From contig NC_036453.1 in NCBI RefSeq assembly GCF_002775205.1, positions 14,278,594-14,342,593 on the forward strand: DNA of 64,000 nucleotides. The letters run 5' to 3'. The stretch is from Xiphophorus maculatus (taxonomy: Eukaryota; Chordata; Actinopteri; Cyprinodontiformes; Poeciliidae). A model generated the notes under the pieces. That model saw nothing but the letters and a program-made list of their open reading frames with translations, did not search any database and was not told the DNA's origin. This document shows, in pieces, positions 12,190 to 24,239 of this stretch. A program made the translations under genes and the position numbers. How positions within the stretch are numbered: the first letter of the stretch is position 1; each line of letters begins with the position of its first letter.

Positions 12190-12475
12190 GCATTTCTATT
12201 ACAAATGTACACAAAACTTTGTCAATATTCTGCTAATGTTGGAAAAAAAACCCCGAAATAAAATAAAATCACACGTAAGTTTGTTCTCGCGACAAGTGAT
12301 TAAAAACGTGTCGTGTCACTGCTCTCCAACCACTTCCTGTCATCTTCTTCAGCGTTTCCAGCAGGAGTAACATCCGGTTGTTGATCACGACTTTTGTGAT
12401 TCAAGAAACATGTTTCCATTGTAGTTTTGCAAAAGACGCCAATGTCAATACAACTGAAAAATGAGAAAGACCTTT
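12190..12475. repeat. possible dispersed repeat (weak)
   Basis: The text around TTGTCAATATTCTGCTAATG and AACATCCGGTTGTTGATCACG resembles a repeat that recurs in fish genomes. This is from general recognition only. No second copy exists in the window, so the call is weak. Confidence 0.3.
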
Positions 12476-15400
12476 AAATTGTAACAATCTGTGTTCACAT
12501 GTCATCAATGGAACTCCTTTCCCTTTGAAAAACTAGCATTCTGACCCACAGCCGAACAGTTTATACAAATGCAACAACTCTTTCATACAGAAATTGGCCT
12601 CATATGTTTTCATCAAATTCAGTGAACAGTCTAAATTTCTGCCGTATCTCAATTGGTTTCTCCAGGAATAGTTTTTGCACAGAATGATGCAGAAAGTCTT
12701 CCAGAAACTATGGAAGGAAATCCTCCTGTGGGTCACAGTCGACTGCTGGGTGTGTAATTGTTCAGTGGTCATGCTGTACCTGGCTGCTGAGCGCTCTGCA
12801 GGAGGCCTTTATTCTGCGCAGCGCTGGGTGACTGCAGCCACTCAGATGTAGGACGAGATGTGTGGTGAATAATTTTTCTTTAGTTCGAACCAAATTGGCC
12901 ATCTGGCCTCCAAGAAGCCCCAGTGTGTGTGTGAGCGAACCTTTTGACCCAGTTTATTGTTCGTTCTGCGTCCCCCGGGGGCCAAATATTTTATCCATGT
13001 GGGTCAAGGACGTTTATGGGACGCTGCTGTGTGTGACGGTGTGAGAAGGTGCAGACGCCTCGCGCAGGCAGGTGACAAATAAAAGTTTACACTCCTCATT
13101 AGTGGGGTTTTGTGGGGAAATTGTAAGCCGTCAGTATCACAATGCAAGTCTTGTCACATGGCGTGTGTTATCGTTTCTGATGTACCTCCTCTTATAGTAT
13201 GTCATTTAGATCAGTTGGTATTTCATACGTTTTGAGCCTTTAAGAGAGTTGTCTTCTAAATGATCCACTGAGCACAGAGTTGTCTAGCTTTATTTCTGTT
13301 TTATGTGTTATAGGTTAGAAGCTAAATGTTGTAGTCTATGCATGCTCCCAAGTGTTTATATAAAATTAGATGAACATATTAGATGAAACTTTCCAACTGT
13401 CATTCCAAGCCTTTTAGCATGCCGACGTGAGTCAACCTTCACGAATGCCTTCAGCGTCTCCATAATGTGGCACGTCGTCTCTTTGTTTGCGTCTTTCTCT
13501 TTGCTTTTTTCTGTATTTGTCTGCTTGTTTCTATGCTTCTTTCTTTCTTTGCTTGATTGCTTTCTCTTTTCATATTCATGAACAAATGGGAAAGCTCGAC
13601 TGGTTGAATGTAAATGTTACTTTTCATGTTTTAAATTTTAGTGTTTAGCTGGGTGGCTCTAATGTGAGATTGTGGATTTAAAATTCATGATCAGAACAGA
13701 AGAACTTTTATATAAAAGGTTGAGGGTCTAGTTGCAGTCTGGTCAACGTCCAATTTAAGAACTTATTATGATACAGTGGAACCCTGGTATTCTCTGGTAC
13801 AACAAGGATTACACACAAGTATATTCTTTTGAATATTGCAGATATTCGCTACTTTAAAAAAATCACAAATAAGCACGTTTTCTTCAAATAACTTTGAATT
13901 ATTTAATGTCTTTGCTTTCCAATTGACATTGAACTCAGACTGGCAGACAAATCAAAGTTTTAAGAAGGTCGCAGCATTAATAATATCACACCTCAGTATA
14001 AATCCAGCAGGTTTTTATGACTACTGGATCCACAGAGTTAGGATGCATTGTCCTGTGGTTACAGCTGAGCTTTGCTCCTCTTTTTTCCCCAGAGGTCTTT
14101 TATATATACGGTATATATAATTATTTACAAGCGTAACAGCTTTCTAAGTCGGTTTCTACCAAGCCGACAGCTTAACTTTACTCAGCGTTAGGAACACGTT
14201 ACGTTCAACAAATCAGCACCTTAAAAACACAGATTTTTGACAGACGCTAAATTCAAATGTGCATATTTCAAGGGAGTGAAAGATAATTTGCTTTATAGAG
14301 AACGGTTGACCCAGTTCCTCCCAGCATACTGAATGTGCAGCATCCAAGAGATTTTTTAATCAGCAGAAGTTCTTCTTTCTTTCTTTTGTTTTCATTTTCT
14401 CTGCTGATAGAGGTCCACAGAAACACGCTTTTATTTCTTCCTGAATTCTGTTAAGTTTGGACTTTTGAGGTAAAATGCAATTTATGCAACAATCGCAAGA
14501 ACAAATGCTGCGGTGTGAGTTTTGAAGGTCATACTTTATTTACTTGGGAGATGTGCTTCCCAAGAAATTTTGGGAAACGCAGAAGTATCTGCAGAATTGG
14601 GTCATTCCTGAGTTGCAGTGTTCTGGAGAAGTTTCTGTTTCCCTCCAGATAACATTTTTTAGTCTGAGGACTGTGCAGGCAGCAACTCGTCAACTGTTGT
14701 TTCGTCGACACGTTGCTCAACAACGTCTTCAGCACAAAACCCAAACAGTTTGAAAACGTTCGTTTTCTGATCTTTTCTTGCTCATTGTGACAAATAACCA
14801 CAAAGCAAATCAGACGGGAGTCTGACTCATCGGGGAGCCAGCGCGTCTAAAACGCTTACAAAGGAAGCTAAACAGAAGAAAATGAGAGCTAGAGTAGAAG
14901 CAAGGTCAGTCAAATAAACTGTTTTAATCGATAAACATCAGGGTAAGCAGCTCGGTAAAAACAGGAGTTTGTTGATTTTGGAGGATGAAGGTGTGTGGAA
15001 ACACAATGCCAGATCGGAAAGATATCAGATGTAATCTTAGAGAATTGCTATGAAACTATTTCCAAACAACTTGACGTCCAAACACAGAAAGAATATTCAC
15101 AAACCTCACTGGCACTCAGTTAGGATTTCAAGATGCGCTCTCAGCTTTAGCGGTCAACTCTGTTACTTTTACTGTTTTAATATTTGTTGTTTCAGTGGTT
15201 TTTCACCTTTAATCACGTAAAAGTACAAGTAGTACTTTTTATGTGTATATAGCAAGTAGTAAAACGGTGTTTATTTGCACGATGAGTCGTGTGCAGCTCT
15301 GGTTAATGGTGTTTGCTGGCGGTTGCAAGGTTGGGTTAGTAAATTAAAGGCTTTCCGATAACTGAAACACGACAAAGTGGGGAAATCACGTCACGTCGAC

Positions 15401-16774
15401 TTCCCAGCTACGTGTTTTGATGTAAACGAAATGCAGCGTTAAGCATTTTCAGTCCAGCAAATATAAACGATTAGAGGAGTTTTATACACATTTCTATTTA
15501 CGACACGGCCGGAGTCTATTCTTGTCCTTTTGTCCTCACTGCAAAAATGCAGGAGACATGAAGATCTAAACAGATCTTTAGATCTGCTGTGTTGTTTTTC
15601 TTCACTGTTTGGCTACAAACGTGGACATGAGAAAAATCATTCATACAATATTAATATCCGAATCTCGGTATCTGTTATACGATTAATAATAATAATAATA
15701 CTCAATCGATTTAATCTTAATGAAATATAATAAGTTTGTTAGTAGTTATTGATGTTCCACACGTCCATAAAGGATTCCATAAGTGCAAGAATTTCTGAGT
15801 TGCTTAAAATTGTAACGTTCTCACTGCAGACTGACAAAGAAACGCTTTGAGGTTCTGAATCCACTTGGCAGCGCACGGCCTCCTCCAAAATGCTGTTTGA
15901 TGGTTCAAGTGGTTGTAAAGGCTCATGCCAAGCTCGTCTACTACACTGTCTGCTTTTTGTGGTTGTTATAGAAACCCGCAGCACCGACCCGAGTGAGATC
16001 AGCCCTGCAGAGTGGGGGAAGTTCTGCCAGGGTTACTCCCAAAGAGCCGCCATGTAATAAAGATGAATTCTCTCTTTTTTCTCCTTCAAACTCTGCGGGC
16101 CATGAAGCTCTCACTCTTGGATTTCCTCACCGCTCACGCTCTCATTTAGCAAGAGCCTGTAATCATGCTCCTGTCCCATTAAATATGCATGTTTAATTTG
16201 TCTCCGAGTTCGTATTTCGGGAGGTGAAGGAGTTGCTGTCATGGGACTTAATTTGCTAACGAGGAGGGGAGAGATCTGAGATGCAGCGCCGCATGAGCAA
16301 AAAGTCTTTTTCCTTTTTGAATTTGTTATTTTGTTGAAGCGTTTACTTTAATGCTGATGCACTTCGCATTTCTCCCAAACAGTCAACAGAAAAAAAATAA
16401 AACACTAACCATGCCCTGGTGCAGGAGAAGGACGGATCCTGCAGCATCCCAATCTAACCTCTGGAGACCATTAAAGGACTGATTCAACACATTTTTAAAG
16501 GAATTAAATATCATTTATGCTGTAAAAAAAAACTATTAATATCCTTGAGGATTTCTTATGTGCAAATCTTTCAGATCATCAAACTATTTTTTTTTACTAT
16601 CAAACATGACCCAAGTAAATGCAAAATAAAAAACAAAATAATTTTTTATGAAAATGATTTCCTTTAATAAAGGACAAAAAGCTATCCAAATGTAATTTCC
16701 ACTCTAAAACAAAAACTAAGTAGAACCTTAGTGCCAACATGAAGAAGGCTGAAAGACTTGAACCGTACCAGAGT
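12476..16774. other. noncoding stretch, candidate conserved element near 16.0-16.3 kb
   Basis: No gene is supported; open frames are short and lack domains. The part 15,900-16,260 is repeat-free and of balanced composition, with a near-palindromic AT box around ATGCAT at 16,179-16,197 followed by TAATTTG-type homeodomain sites. This is what a conserved noncoding enhancer often looks like, but conservation cannot be tested here. Confidence 0.4.
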
Positions 16775-17390
16775 TTTCTTCAACCGAACCGAGAGAGAGG
16801 TTTGTAGGTGGACCAGAGTTCGTTCCAGTTTGAACACGCATTCACACCTTCCCAAATGAACCAGACTTTGGCTGGAGTTGGATTAAAGTGTTCTGGACTG
16901 GGCTGGTGTGAATGAGCCCAAAGGTAAACTCGAAAAACGTAAACATGGTAAACGTGAACTCTGGTGCGGTTCAAACGCATGTGTGAACGCCGAGCAGACC
17001 GGAGACCGCCCCAAAAACAGAACGTGAGCTACAGTGCAGGGAATTTTGGGTAAGTACAACTAAGACAAACGCGCCAGACAAGCGCTAGCGGTAGAAATTG
17101 CTCATTTTTCTAAAAACAGAAATCTTACAACCACTAAAATCTGACGCCACTCAATTTTTATTTACATTTTATGAAGAAGGAAGTTGCGCTCAGTGTCTTC
17201 TTCAGAGGATTTTGTGTCGTTTGCTTCGGTGGTTCTTTGTGCAGCGCCTCCAAAGGCCAGGAGGAGTACATATTTTTCAGAGGGTTTGGTTGAAAAATCA
17301 AACTCTCTTTCACACGCAACAGTTGAAAATGTAATAAATGTTGACATTTTGGTCCCCAATTCAGTCCACTGGACTGAATAAAGCATCACA
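16775..17390 (-). repeat. dispersed repeat family R3, copy 2 (minus)
   Basis: Read on the minus strand, it follows the same order of landmarks as the copies at 6,185 and 62,275: GGGGACCAAAATGT, CAAACCCTCTGA, CGACACAAAATCCTCTGAAG, CTTCCTTCTTCATAAAATG, TACCCAAAATTCCCTGCAC, then GGTTCA and CCGAAC phrases. The 16,990-17,060 portion keeps CCCTGCACTGTAGCTCACG, close to copy 3. Confidence 0.75.
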
Positions 17391-18271
17391 CAAGGTCCTG
17401 TTGTGAAGACATCCAAAAACAAATAAGAAACAAAAACACTGATATCTAACAGTCTGGGAGTCTTACAATTAAACCATGGAGAACCTTCCCAGGCATATAG
17501 TCGTCGACCAAAATGAGTCCAAAAGCTCATTAGCAACTCATTCATTATGCAGTAGAACTGTGAACCCGAGTTCAGCAGAAAGTCCACCTCTGAATGCCGG
17601 GTCATGTGAGTCTTTGGGCCCTCCACAGTGGGCAAGATCGTGTGGAACTGATCTAGGTCCTTTAAATTAAAATGTTAATACAAGCAGATTTTAGTGGTTT
17701 GATTCAATTTCTGCATAGAAACGTCACATCAAAAGTGAACCATTGTAGGTAAAAATCAAAAACAAAAGGAGCAAATTTCAGAAAAAAACTCTGAAGCTCC
17801 GAGATTAATCTTAATGATGAAACTCGGACAGGAACCTCTGAACAAAACAAAATTCTTCAAGGTCTGGATTCTCTATTAGAGGCTTAAGCATCAAACAAAA
17901 AACCCATCAAAACATAAGAATCTTGGTCTGAATGTTTTATTGAAACTCCTGGTCTGTCCGACGCCGGATCAGCTCTTTTCCCCGTGATAATCGCTCCGTC
18001 CCACATGGCGGCTGTTAACATCTGCTTTGCTCCTTCATATCCTCTCTCTTTGACAGAACGCTTCAGAGCCACTCAGCCATGGCGGGCCCCTCAGCCTCCC
18101 GGCAGCTGCTGGGGTCGCTCCCTGGCCGGGAGGGAAGGTGAGCGCAGATAAGAGGTCTTTATCTTGGCGCCTGGGGGAGGCGGGGAAGTTTAAGGTGAAG
18201 GTCTGACATGGAGGCCCATCCTCTTCCTCCTCCTTCTGGCGCCTGAAGGCCATGAAGGCCCGTTTGTCAAG
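17391..18271. other. noncoding stretch with a GC-richer block
   Basis: A short AAATTTCT-family remnant lies near 17,760-17,830. From 17,980 to 18,260 the composition rises in GC, with CATGGCGGCTGTTAACATC and a GATAAGAGGTCTTTATCTT inverted GATA-like pair near 18,147-18,165. No gene model is supported. Confidence 0.4.
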
Positions 18272-18371
18272 TTATACAGTAAAAAAAATTAACAGCAAGA
18301 TTTGGGTTTTATTTAGCCGGTCATAGAGAAAAACATGTGGGTGTTCATTTTTCAAAGTCGTATTTTCATCA

Positions 18372-19020
18372 TTCCATTCATTCATAAATGTCAGTTAAAA
18401 CTATAACTAAATAAATAGTTAAAAATTATTTAATTCACAAGCTAATATTTAGCTGGAAGCTAAATATTTAGTCTACTAATTAAATATTTAGCTGTAAATT
18501 GACTATGTATTTTGCTAAAATACAGTTCCAAGCTAAATGTTAAACTAAATGTTTAAGTCTGAGTCAAATACTTAGTTTTTGGCTAACTAAATAGATATTT
18601 AGCCAAATATTTAGTTTTTAATCTATTTAGCTCCAAATTGAATATTTATTTCCAAATAAATATTTTTGTTCCAAACTAAATATTTAGCTCAGACATAACT
18701 AAATACTCGCTAAGTAAGTACTTAGCAAGTTAAATACTTAGCTATTCAGTTAGCAAGCCTAATATTTAACTTTGAAACAATTATTTAGTTCCCAACTAAT
18801 TAGTTTTGTTTAATATTTAGTTTGCGAACTAAATATGCACCTCCAAATTAAATATTTATTTGTTATCATTAGCAAGCTAAATATGTAGTTTGGAAATTAA
18901 ATGCTTAAAAGCTAAATAGTTAGCAAAATAGATATTTAATTTGGATATTTAGTTTGTAAGCTAAATATTTAGCTTGTGGATTAAATATTTAGTCTATAAC
19001 TCTGACATTTATGAATGTAT
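18372..19020. mobile_element. AT-rich MITE with long terminal inverted repeats
   Basis: The left arm contains CATTCATAAATGTCAG (from about 18,379) and further in ATTCACAAGCTAAATATTTAG. The right arm (18,958-19,020) read in reverse gives CATTCATAAATGTCAGAG and ATCCACAAGCTAAATATTTAG in the same order. The imperfect inverted repeats are therefore about 60-90 bp. The interior is saturated with AAATATTTAG, itself a near-palindrome, so the element can fold extensively. A related fragment lies in the adra1 intron at 59,850-59,955. Confidence 0.7.
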
Positions 19021-19671
19021 GAGTAACACATACTCCATGACTGACTGCATAAACCTAAATATTGCTGTTAATTCTGCAATGTGTAACTTTACGACTGTCG
19101 CCCCATTCAGGCCCGATCCTCATGTCCCTGGGCTCCTTCACGACGGCCCCCGCTGCACCGGCTTTAATGAGAAAGATGAAAGGGGGCCCTCCTCCTCCTC
19201 CTCTTCCTCTGCTGGTACCAGCCGATCCGCTCCTCTTCCTCCTCCCGTACACTCTGGCCCTGCAGCCTTTCTGCTCGGCTGGGGGAAGAAGCTCTGGTGT
19301 GGTAAATTGGAGCCGAAGCTGGTTCCTATTTTAAATTTTTCAGGTATTATTCCCTCAGATCTTCCGTGCATGCGTCTCTTTTTTTTTTATGCCTCACGCT
19401 CTGCTTTCTTTGAGTCATAAACAACATGAAACGCACAATCCTCTCCTTTCAGGTCTTGCAACAAAGGTCAAAGCTCATTACTGAAGTTTGTTTTTATGTC
19501 TTTTTGTGTTGAAATCGACCAAACAAATCAAGTTGTTTATCTGCTTTTAATCTCATGGTGGCGGCGTGTTGGAGCAGCTCTGTTACGCTAGCTCTGATAT
19601 AATATTTTGGTTATACTGTTGCATGTTTGGGCAATTATTCACTCTGGTTTTACATGCTGGACACTGCAAAA
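19021..19671. other. noncoding stretch
   Basis: The GC-richer section 19,100-19,330 is open in several frames at once (proline- and serine-rich from CCTCCTCCT runs), which is a compositional effect. No gene is supported. Confidence 0.45.
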
Positions 19672-20061
19672 AAAATATAAAGTTTTACTTTACTTATTTT
19701 GGCATATTTCTGGTGCAAATATTGTAGTCAACTCGAAATATGACAAAACTAACTTACAACTAGCAAGCAAGATATAGGAGCTTGTTTAAAGTCAACAGTT
19801 CCTGATGAAAAAGTCTTTAGTTCCACTGGCAGATTACTTCACTTATAAAATGGGAAAAATGTCTTATTATTGAAATATTCTGCCAGCGGAAGCAATATTT
19901 TTTGTAATCGATATGAAGGAATAATTGATATGAACAAGATCCTATATCTTGCTGAAAAGTTACTTGCAAGTTAGTTTTGTGTTACTTCAAGTGATCTAGT
20001 ACATCCTGACTTGAATCTAGACCAAAAATACTTGGTAAGATTTTGTATTTTTGGAATGCAG
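19672..20061. mobile_element. palindromic MITE, about 390 bp
   Basis: The left arm has ACAAAACTAACTTACAACTAGC followed by AGCAAGATATAGGAGCTTG. The right arm read in reverse has ACAAAACTAACTTGCAAGTAAC followed by AGCAAGATATAGGATCTTG. The ends CACTGCAAAAA and, inverted, CTGCATTCCAAAAA are similar. The whole block is one long imperfect hairpin with its apex near 19,860. This is a well-known architecture of fish MITEs. No coding capacity is present. Confidence 0.8.
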
Positions 20062-21865
20062 CTATTTTACTTTATTTTTTTTAAACTTTCAGACAGTTAT
20101 GATGTGTAACCGTGGTGACAAGGTGTTTCTACAACCGGGAGCAGCTGGTTAGCATCATCAAAAGCTCAAATGTCCCCCGAACCTTGACCTCAAACCTCAG
20201 AGGAGCTAAAATGGAGGCATCGTGGAGAACGATCATATCTCCTAATCCATCGTCATACAGAAAGACAGAGATCTAAAGAGGAGTGGCAAAAGCAAACCAG
20301 GTGGCTTAGCAGAGCTTGGTGTCATCCAGGACGTGTTACTGTGGATTATTGTCTTTACTACCCAGATATTGGGCTGTTTGTACGTAATCAGTCATGAGAC
20401 TGTAATATCACAATAATCGAGCTTCTTAATATTTGGCAGAAGTAGCAGAATTCACTTAAATTGTTTGCTTGTCTGGTGAATTTGACGTTTTGCCCAAACT
20501 TACACCCAAGGGCAATTTAGAGTCCTACGCAGACACATTTTGGAGTTGTGGGGAAAACGCCGCGGTAAACCGGCGTTTCAAAAAGTCACCTTGTTGCTTG
20601 TTTCAACCACCTGATCTAAACTGTCCCTCTCAGATCAGAGACAGCTGCTCGGGATAATCAGGAACAGTCCAGGAACCGCAGGCTCTCAATCCTCCCGTAA
20701 ACAGGAAACTCCTGGAGAACTGGTGTCACTCGAAAGAAAAGAAAAGAATCTCGTCAGCTTGAGAGAGTCCCAAAGCCAAAGCAAAACCAAAACCCAGAAT
20801 CCCCACATGGAGAAGCGGTTTGGCTGCCGTGACAACAAATATGTTTCAAGACGTCAAGGAGAGGCTTTCAAACGTAAAAACACTGTATGAGCTGTCATGG
20901 TGGTGGCAGCATCATGCTGTGGGGCTGTTTTACTAGTGCGTCGCAAAACTTTCTAATTTACTTACCTGATATGAACAGAGACTGAAAGAACTTGGATATA
21001 GTAAGAAAAATGATCCCAAACGCACATTAAAGTTGTTTCACAATACACACGGCCGGGTAGTTTAGCCAAAAATTATACTCATGTAAGACTAGCACTACTT
21101 CAACATATTTTTAACTCAAAAGTAAAAAAAAGAAGTATTTGGTAATTGATCAAAACATCAATCATTTAGTATTTAAAATGACACAATTTAAGGCACCAGA
21201 ATATAAAGTTATGTGGAAATTTTGGTATTTTAAGGACCAAAATGAAAATAATAAACATAATTACAAAATAACAAAATCACACTATATAAAGAAATTCATT
21301 TCCAAATAAGTTTCTTTCAATATAAAACTTATGAAACTTTAACAAAATTCTGAAGGTTAACCAAAATAATGTCTGAGAATTTTTTGAGTATCCAGACATT
21401 TTACTCAAGTAAGAGGAGCAATACTTTATGAGAAAGTTACTCAAGTAAAAGTAAAAAGCACAGCATAGCAAAAATACCGTGAATAAGCCACTTTAAGTAA
21501 AGTTTATTTCTCTGGCTGTAATAGTTATTGAATTAGATTTAGGCCATATAATTAGAAACCTGTGGTCCTTTAGACCAAAAAAGTAAAAAAAAAAAAGAAA
21601 AAAAAAGATGATCGCAAATACAGACATTAATAAAATAAAAAGGTTGAATCACAAGAATAAAAACACAACAGAAGTCTTTGATGTCGTTTTTAGCCGAGAA
21701 AACACAGTCAGCTGTGAAGGGTCACTGCTGCCATCTAGCGGCCATGTGGGTGTACTACAAGACTCTTTGACCTGTTAAATTAATTTATGCGTTCAGATGA
21801 GTCTGGTTTGTCGGATTGAAAGTACCTTCTGAAAATAGTATTATGAATATCATTTTCATAGTATT
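20062..21865. other. noncoding stretch
   Basis: No gene is supported. A 42-bp phrase at 20,087-20,128 recurs with three changes at 21,864-21,905. The text near 20,860-21,060 (TGTCATGGTGGTGGCAGCAT, TGTGGGGCTGTTTTACTAG) resembles a Tc1/mariner-type remnant but is too short to call. Confidence 0.4.
21728..21741 (-). promoter_or_regulatory. CTCF-like motif
   Basis: The minus strand reads CCGCTAGATGGCAG, matching the vertebrate CTCF core CCASYAGRKGGCRS at 13 of 14 positions. Binding is unproven. Such motifs are often carried by repeats. Confidence 0.35.
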
Positions 21866-21916
21866 TCAGACAGTTATGATGTGTAATCGTGGTAATAAGG
21901 TGTTTAGTGTCCAAAT

Positions 21917-22290
21917 CTATTGTTTATATACAATGTTATTAGTTAGAACTGAGGCAGAAGGTTTATTATAAATTATTTTAATCCAGTTTATGAAATTACT
22001 ACCAAAACCGAATTGAGAGAGAACTTTGTAGAGATAATTACGTTCCACTCTATCGAATGCTTTTTCTGCATCAAGTGAAAGCGAAGCTGTATCGGGATGT
22101 TCATATTTTGCATGAATTGTATTCAGTACACGACGGTTACCATGGTGAACCCTTTGTAAATCCGTTCTGATCAGGGTCGGAATGGGATGGTAAAAATTTC
22201 TCAAGCCTAATTGTTAGTACTTTAGATATTATTCTGGCATCAGAATTGATAAGTGAGATTGGATGGAAGGATTCGGGAGATTAGAACTGT
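21917..22290 (-). pseudogene. L1-type LINE reverse transcriptase fragment
   Basis: The minus-strand frame 21,917-22,204 contains LSLDAEKAFDRVE, the first catalytic aspartate region (motif A) of L1/Tx1-clade reverse transcriptases, followed by FGFGSNFINWIKIIY. Just upstream, in another frame (about 22,150-22,290), PISLINSDARIISKVL and EKFLPS, the block that normally precedes motif A, are readable. A frameshift near the TKG region separates the two. The fragment stops at 21,917 after YNKPSASVLTNN. The YADD-containing half and the endonuclease are missing, so it is a dead 5'- and 3'-truncated copy. Confidence 0.9.
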
Positions 22291-22564
22291 TATGATCGCA
22301 ACAGTGAAAGAAAACAAATGTTTTTGCACTTCCTCCTTTATTTTGCAGGAGATTTTTATGTTAATGTTTTTAAGATAAGTCTTTTTTTATATATCTTTCT
22401 GTAAGCCTATAAAAGGTGTCAAAATTTAAAAAAAAATCCTAATTAACAGTGGCATTGTGTTTAACTGCGATAGAGGAAAATGTTCTACTATCATTTTATG
22501 TTAAATTTGTGGCAACGAGAAACTACCATTAATAAGTTTGACCCGTTTTAAAATGTTTTCTTAG
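22291..22564. other. AT-rich noncoding stretch
   Basis: This stretch is probably further decayed LINE sequence upstream of the L1 fragment, but no motif can be read. The TTAG at 22,561-22,564 borders the next candidate element. Confidence 0.35.
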
Positions 22565-23152
22565 CCCTCTGATGCCTGAGTGACTGACTATACAGTCTTC
22601 TGTGAGTGGGTCTGTTTTGAGTGGGTCATTTGTTTTCCTGTGATGCTCACATGGTGCTCTGTGTCTTCTGTTTTGAGTCGATCCATGTCTTGTCCCTCAT
22701 GTCCGTTATTCCTTGCGCCTGTGTTTTTGTTTCCCTGTCTGTTTTCCTTCTTACTCCTCTCTCGGTCACAACCAGATTATCCAACGCTGTCAGCTGGTAG
22801 TTTTCCAGCGCTCCCATCTCGCCCTCATCGCAGTAAACTGATTCCGTCAGTAGTATTTCTCTAGTCACTGATCTCTCCTCTCCTCGTCCTCTCGCAGTGC
22901 TCCAGCTGAAGATCCACCGGTCTGAGCTGAGCTTCCAATAAATCGGAGTTTTCTGCTCACTCCTGCGTCGTGGCTGATTTTCCGGGTCCCTCCAGTGCAG
23001 TGGTTCCCAAAGTAAAAGCAAAAACTTGAGTTGCATGATATTAGCAACATGTTTTTGAGGAATACCTGGAATATTAAGTGATGGAAAATTTTCTTTACAA
23101 AGATATTGCAGAAAAATGACCTCGCCGGGTCAAAAAAGACCCATTTAGAGGG
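22565..23152. mobile_element. possible piggyBac-like non-autonomous element
   Basis: The right end reads GGGTCAAAAAAGACCC followed by ATTTAGAGGG and TTAA (23,153-23,156). The left end begins CCCTCT directly after TTAG (22,561-22,564). CCCTYT ends next to TTAA are the signature of piggyBac insertions, and the right-end hairpin GGGTC/GACCC is common in that group. The shared inverted end is only 6 bp and the left target is TTAG rather than TTAA, so the call is tentative. No transposase is present. Confidence 0.4.
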
Positions 23153-23993
23153 TTAAGACTTCTTTTTCATTTCAGATTTTGACTTTTAAATTGCTTTAAA
23201 TATTGAACCTTTTATTTCCTTGAAATAAAAGGGTATCTTTTTTTAATAATGAGGTGTTTTTTTGTTGTTGTTTTACATTTAAGTTATTAGGATTTTATTA
23301 TTTGTTAATTGCATTTTGTGACTTCTGTTTCATTATTGGGGCCTGCCATGCAAAGCAATGGCAGGAACCTATTACTATTGTCGGAGAGAAGCGTCTCTTT
23401 AATATTCTTCTTCTTTATTTTTCTTCCGTCACCGTTAATGCGGCTCATACCGCTGGGTGCACACCTACAAATGAGGTATCAAAACGTGCAGAAAATTCAC
23501 GCCATTGGAGCTATTACTTGTGGTGGGATTTGGGCTTAACGTGGCGACATAATTCGCGAAAAACTACGAAAAAAACCCCATTATAAGTCAATGGGTAAAA
23601 TCCTAGAAATACCCTATTTTTGAGGATTTGCTGTGTCGTCACAAATTCACCTAGAAATGCCATTCAAATTTCATTTTGTAGATACGTCTGTGATCTCTTC
23701 GAAAGTGAAGACGGCTCATCGATACCAGTTACGGTTTGTCCACAATTTGCCTCTAAGCGACCCAAAGTTTCTCATTTTTCTTCAAATTAGAGTGACAGCC
23801 CATCTCGGTTCATATCTGGGCACAACATTTCTTTCTCTCATCGCTGTAAATGCTCTGAGTGAGGTACAGATATGAATCTCGGGACTATCGCAGAAGACAC
23901 ATTGAACTGTCATACGCTTAAAACGCTTTTCGAATATGTATTACGGTTCCCGAACAAGAAGGATTTGTTTCCAATGCTTTTTTTCAGTAAAGT

Positions 23994-24031
23994 GTGTTTG
24001 CTCAAACACACTTGTGTGTTTGAGCAAACAC
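23994..24031. other. perfect 18-bp stem hairpin inside element A
   Basis: An 18-base arm ending in TGCTCAAACACAC is followed by TT and then its exact reverse complement starting GTGTGTTTGAGCA. Element B lacks this hairpin. Confidence 0.9.
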
Positions 24032-24239
24032 TTGTGTGTTTGAGAGCTCAGAGCTCACAGCTCACACCTGCTGAGACCATTATTTACCATAGCAACGGAA
24101 CTCAAGAGGCTATTGGCTGCTCATTAGGACTACAAAAACGCATCACTGTAGTTCTATCTACCCTCAGTTGAAACAGATCAGGACTGAGAACTGGCCTTTA
24201 GAACTACCTGCTGCTATCGGCTGTATATAACTGATTTAA

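Noticed and set aside
20860..21060. Tc1/mariner transposon
   Set aside because: A few phrases resemble the antisense of a Tc1 transposase, but no DDE motif or terminal repeats can be found.
22580..23050. Frames inside the piggyBac-like block
   Set aside because: They have low similarity to any transposase motif and contain no DDD-type catalytic signature.
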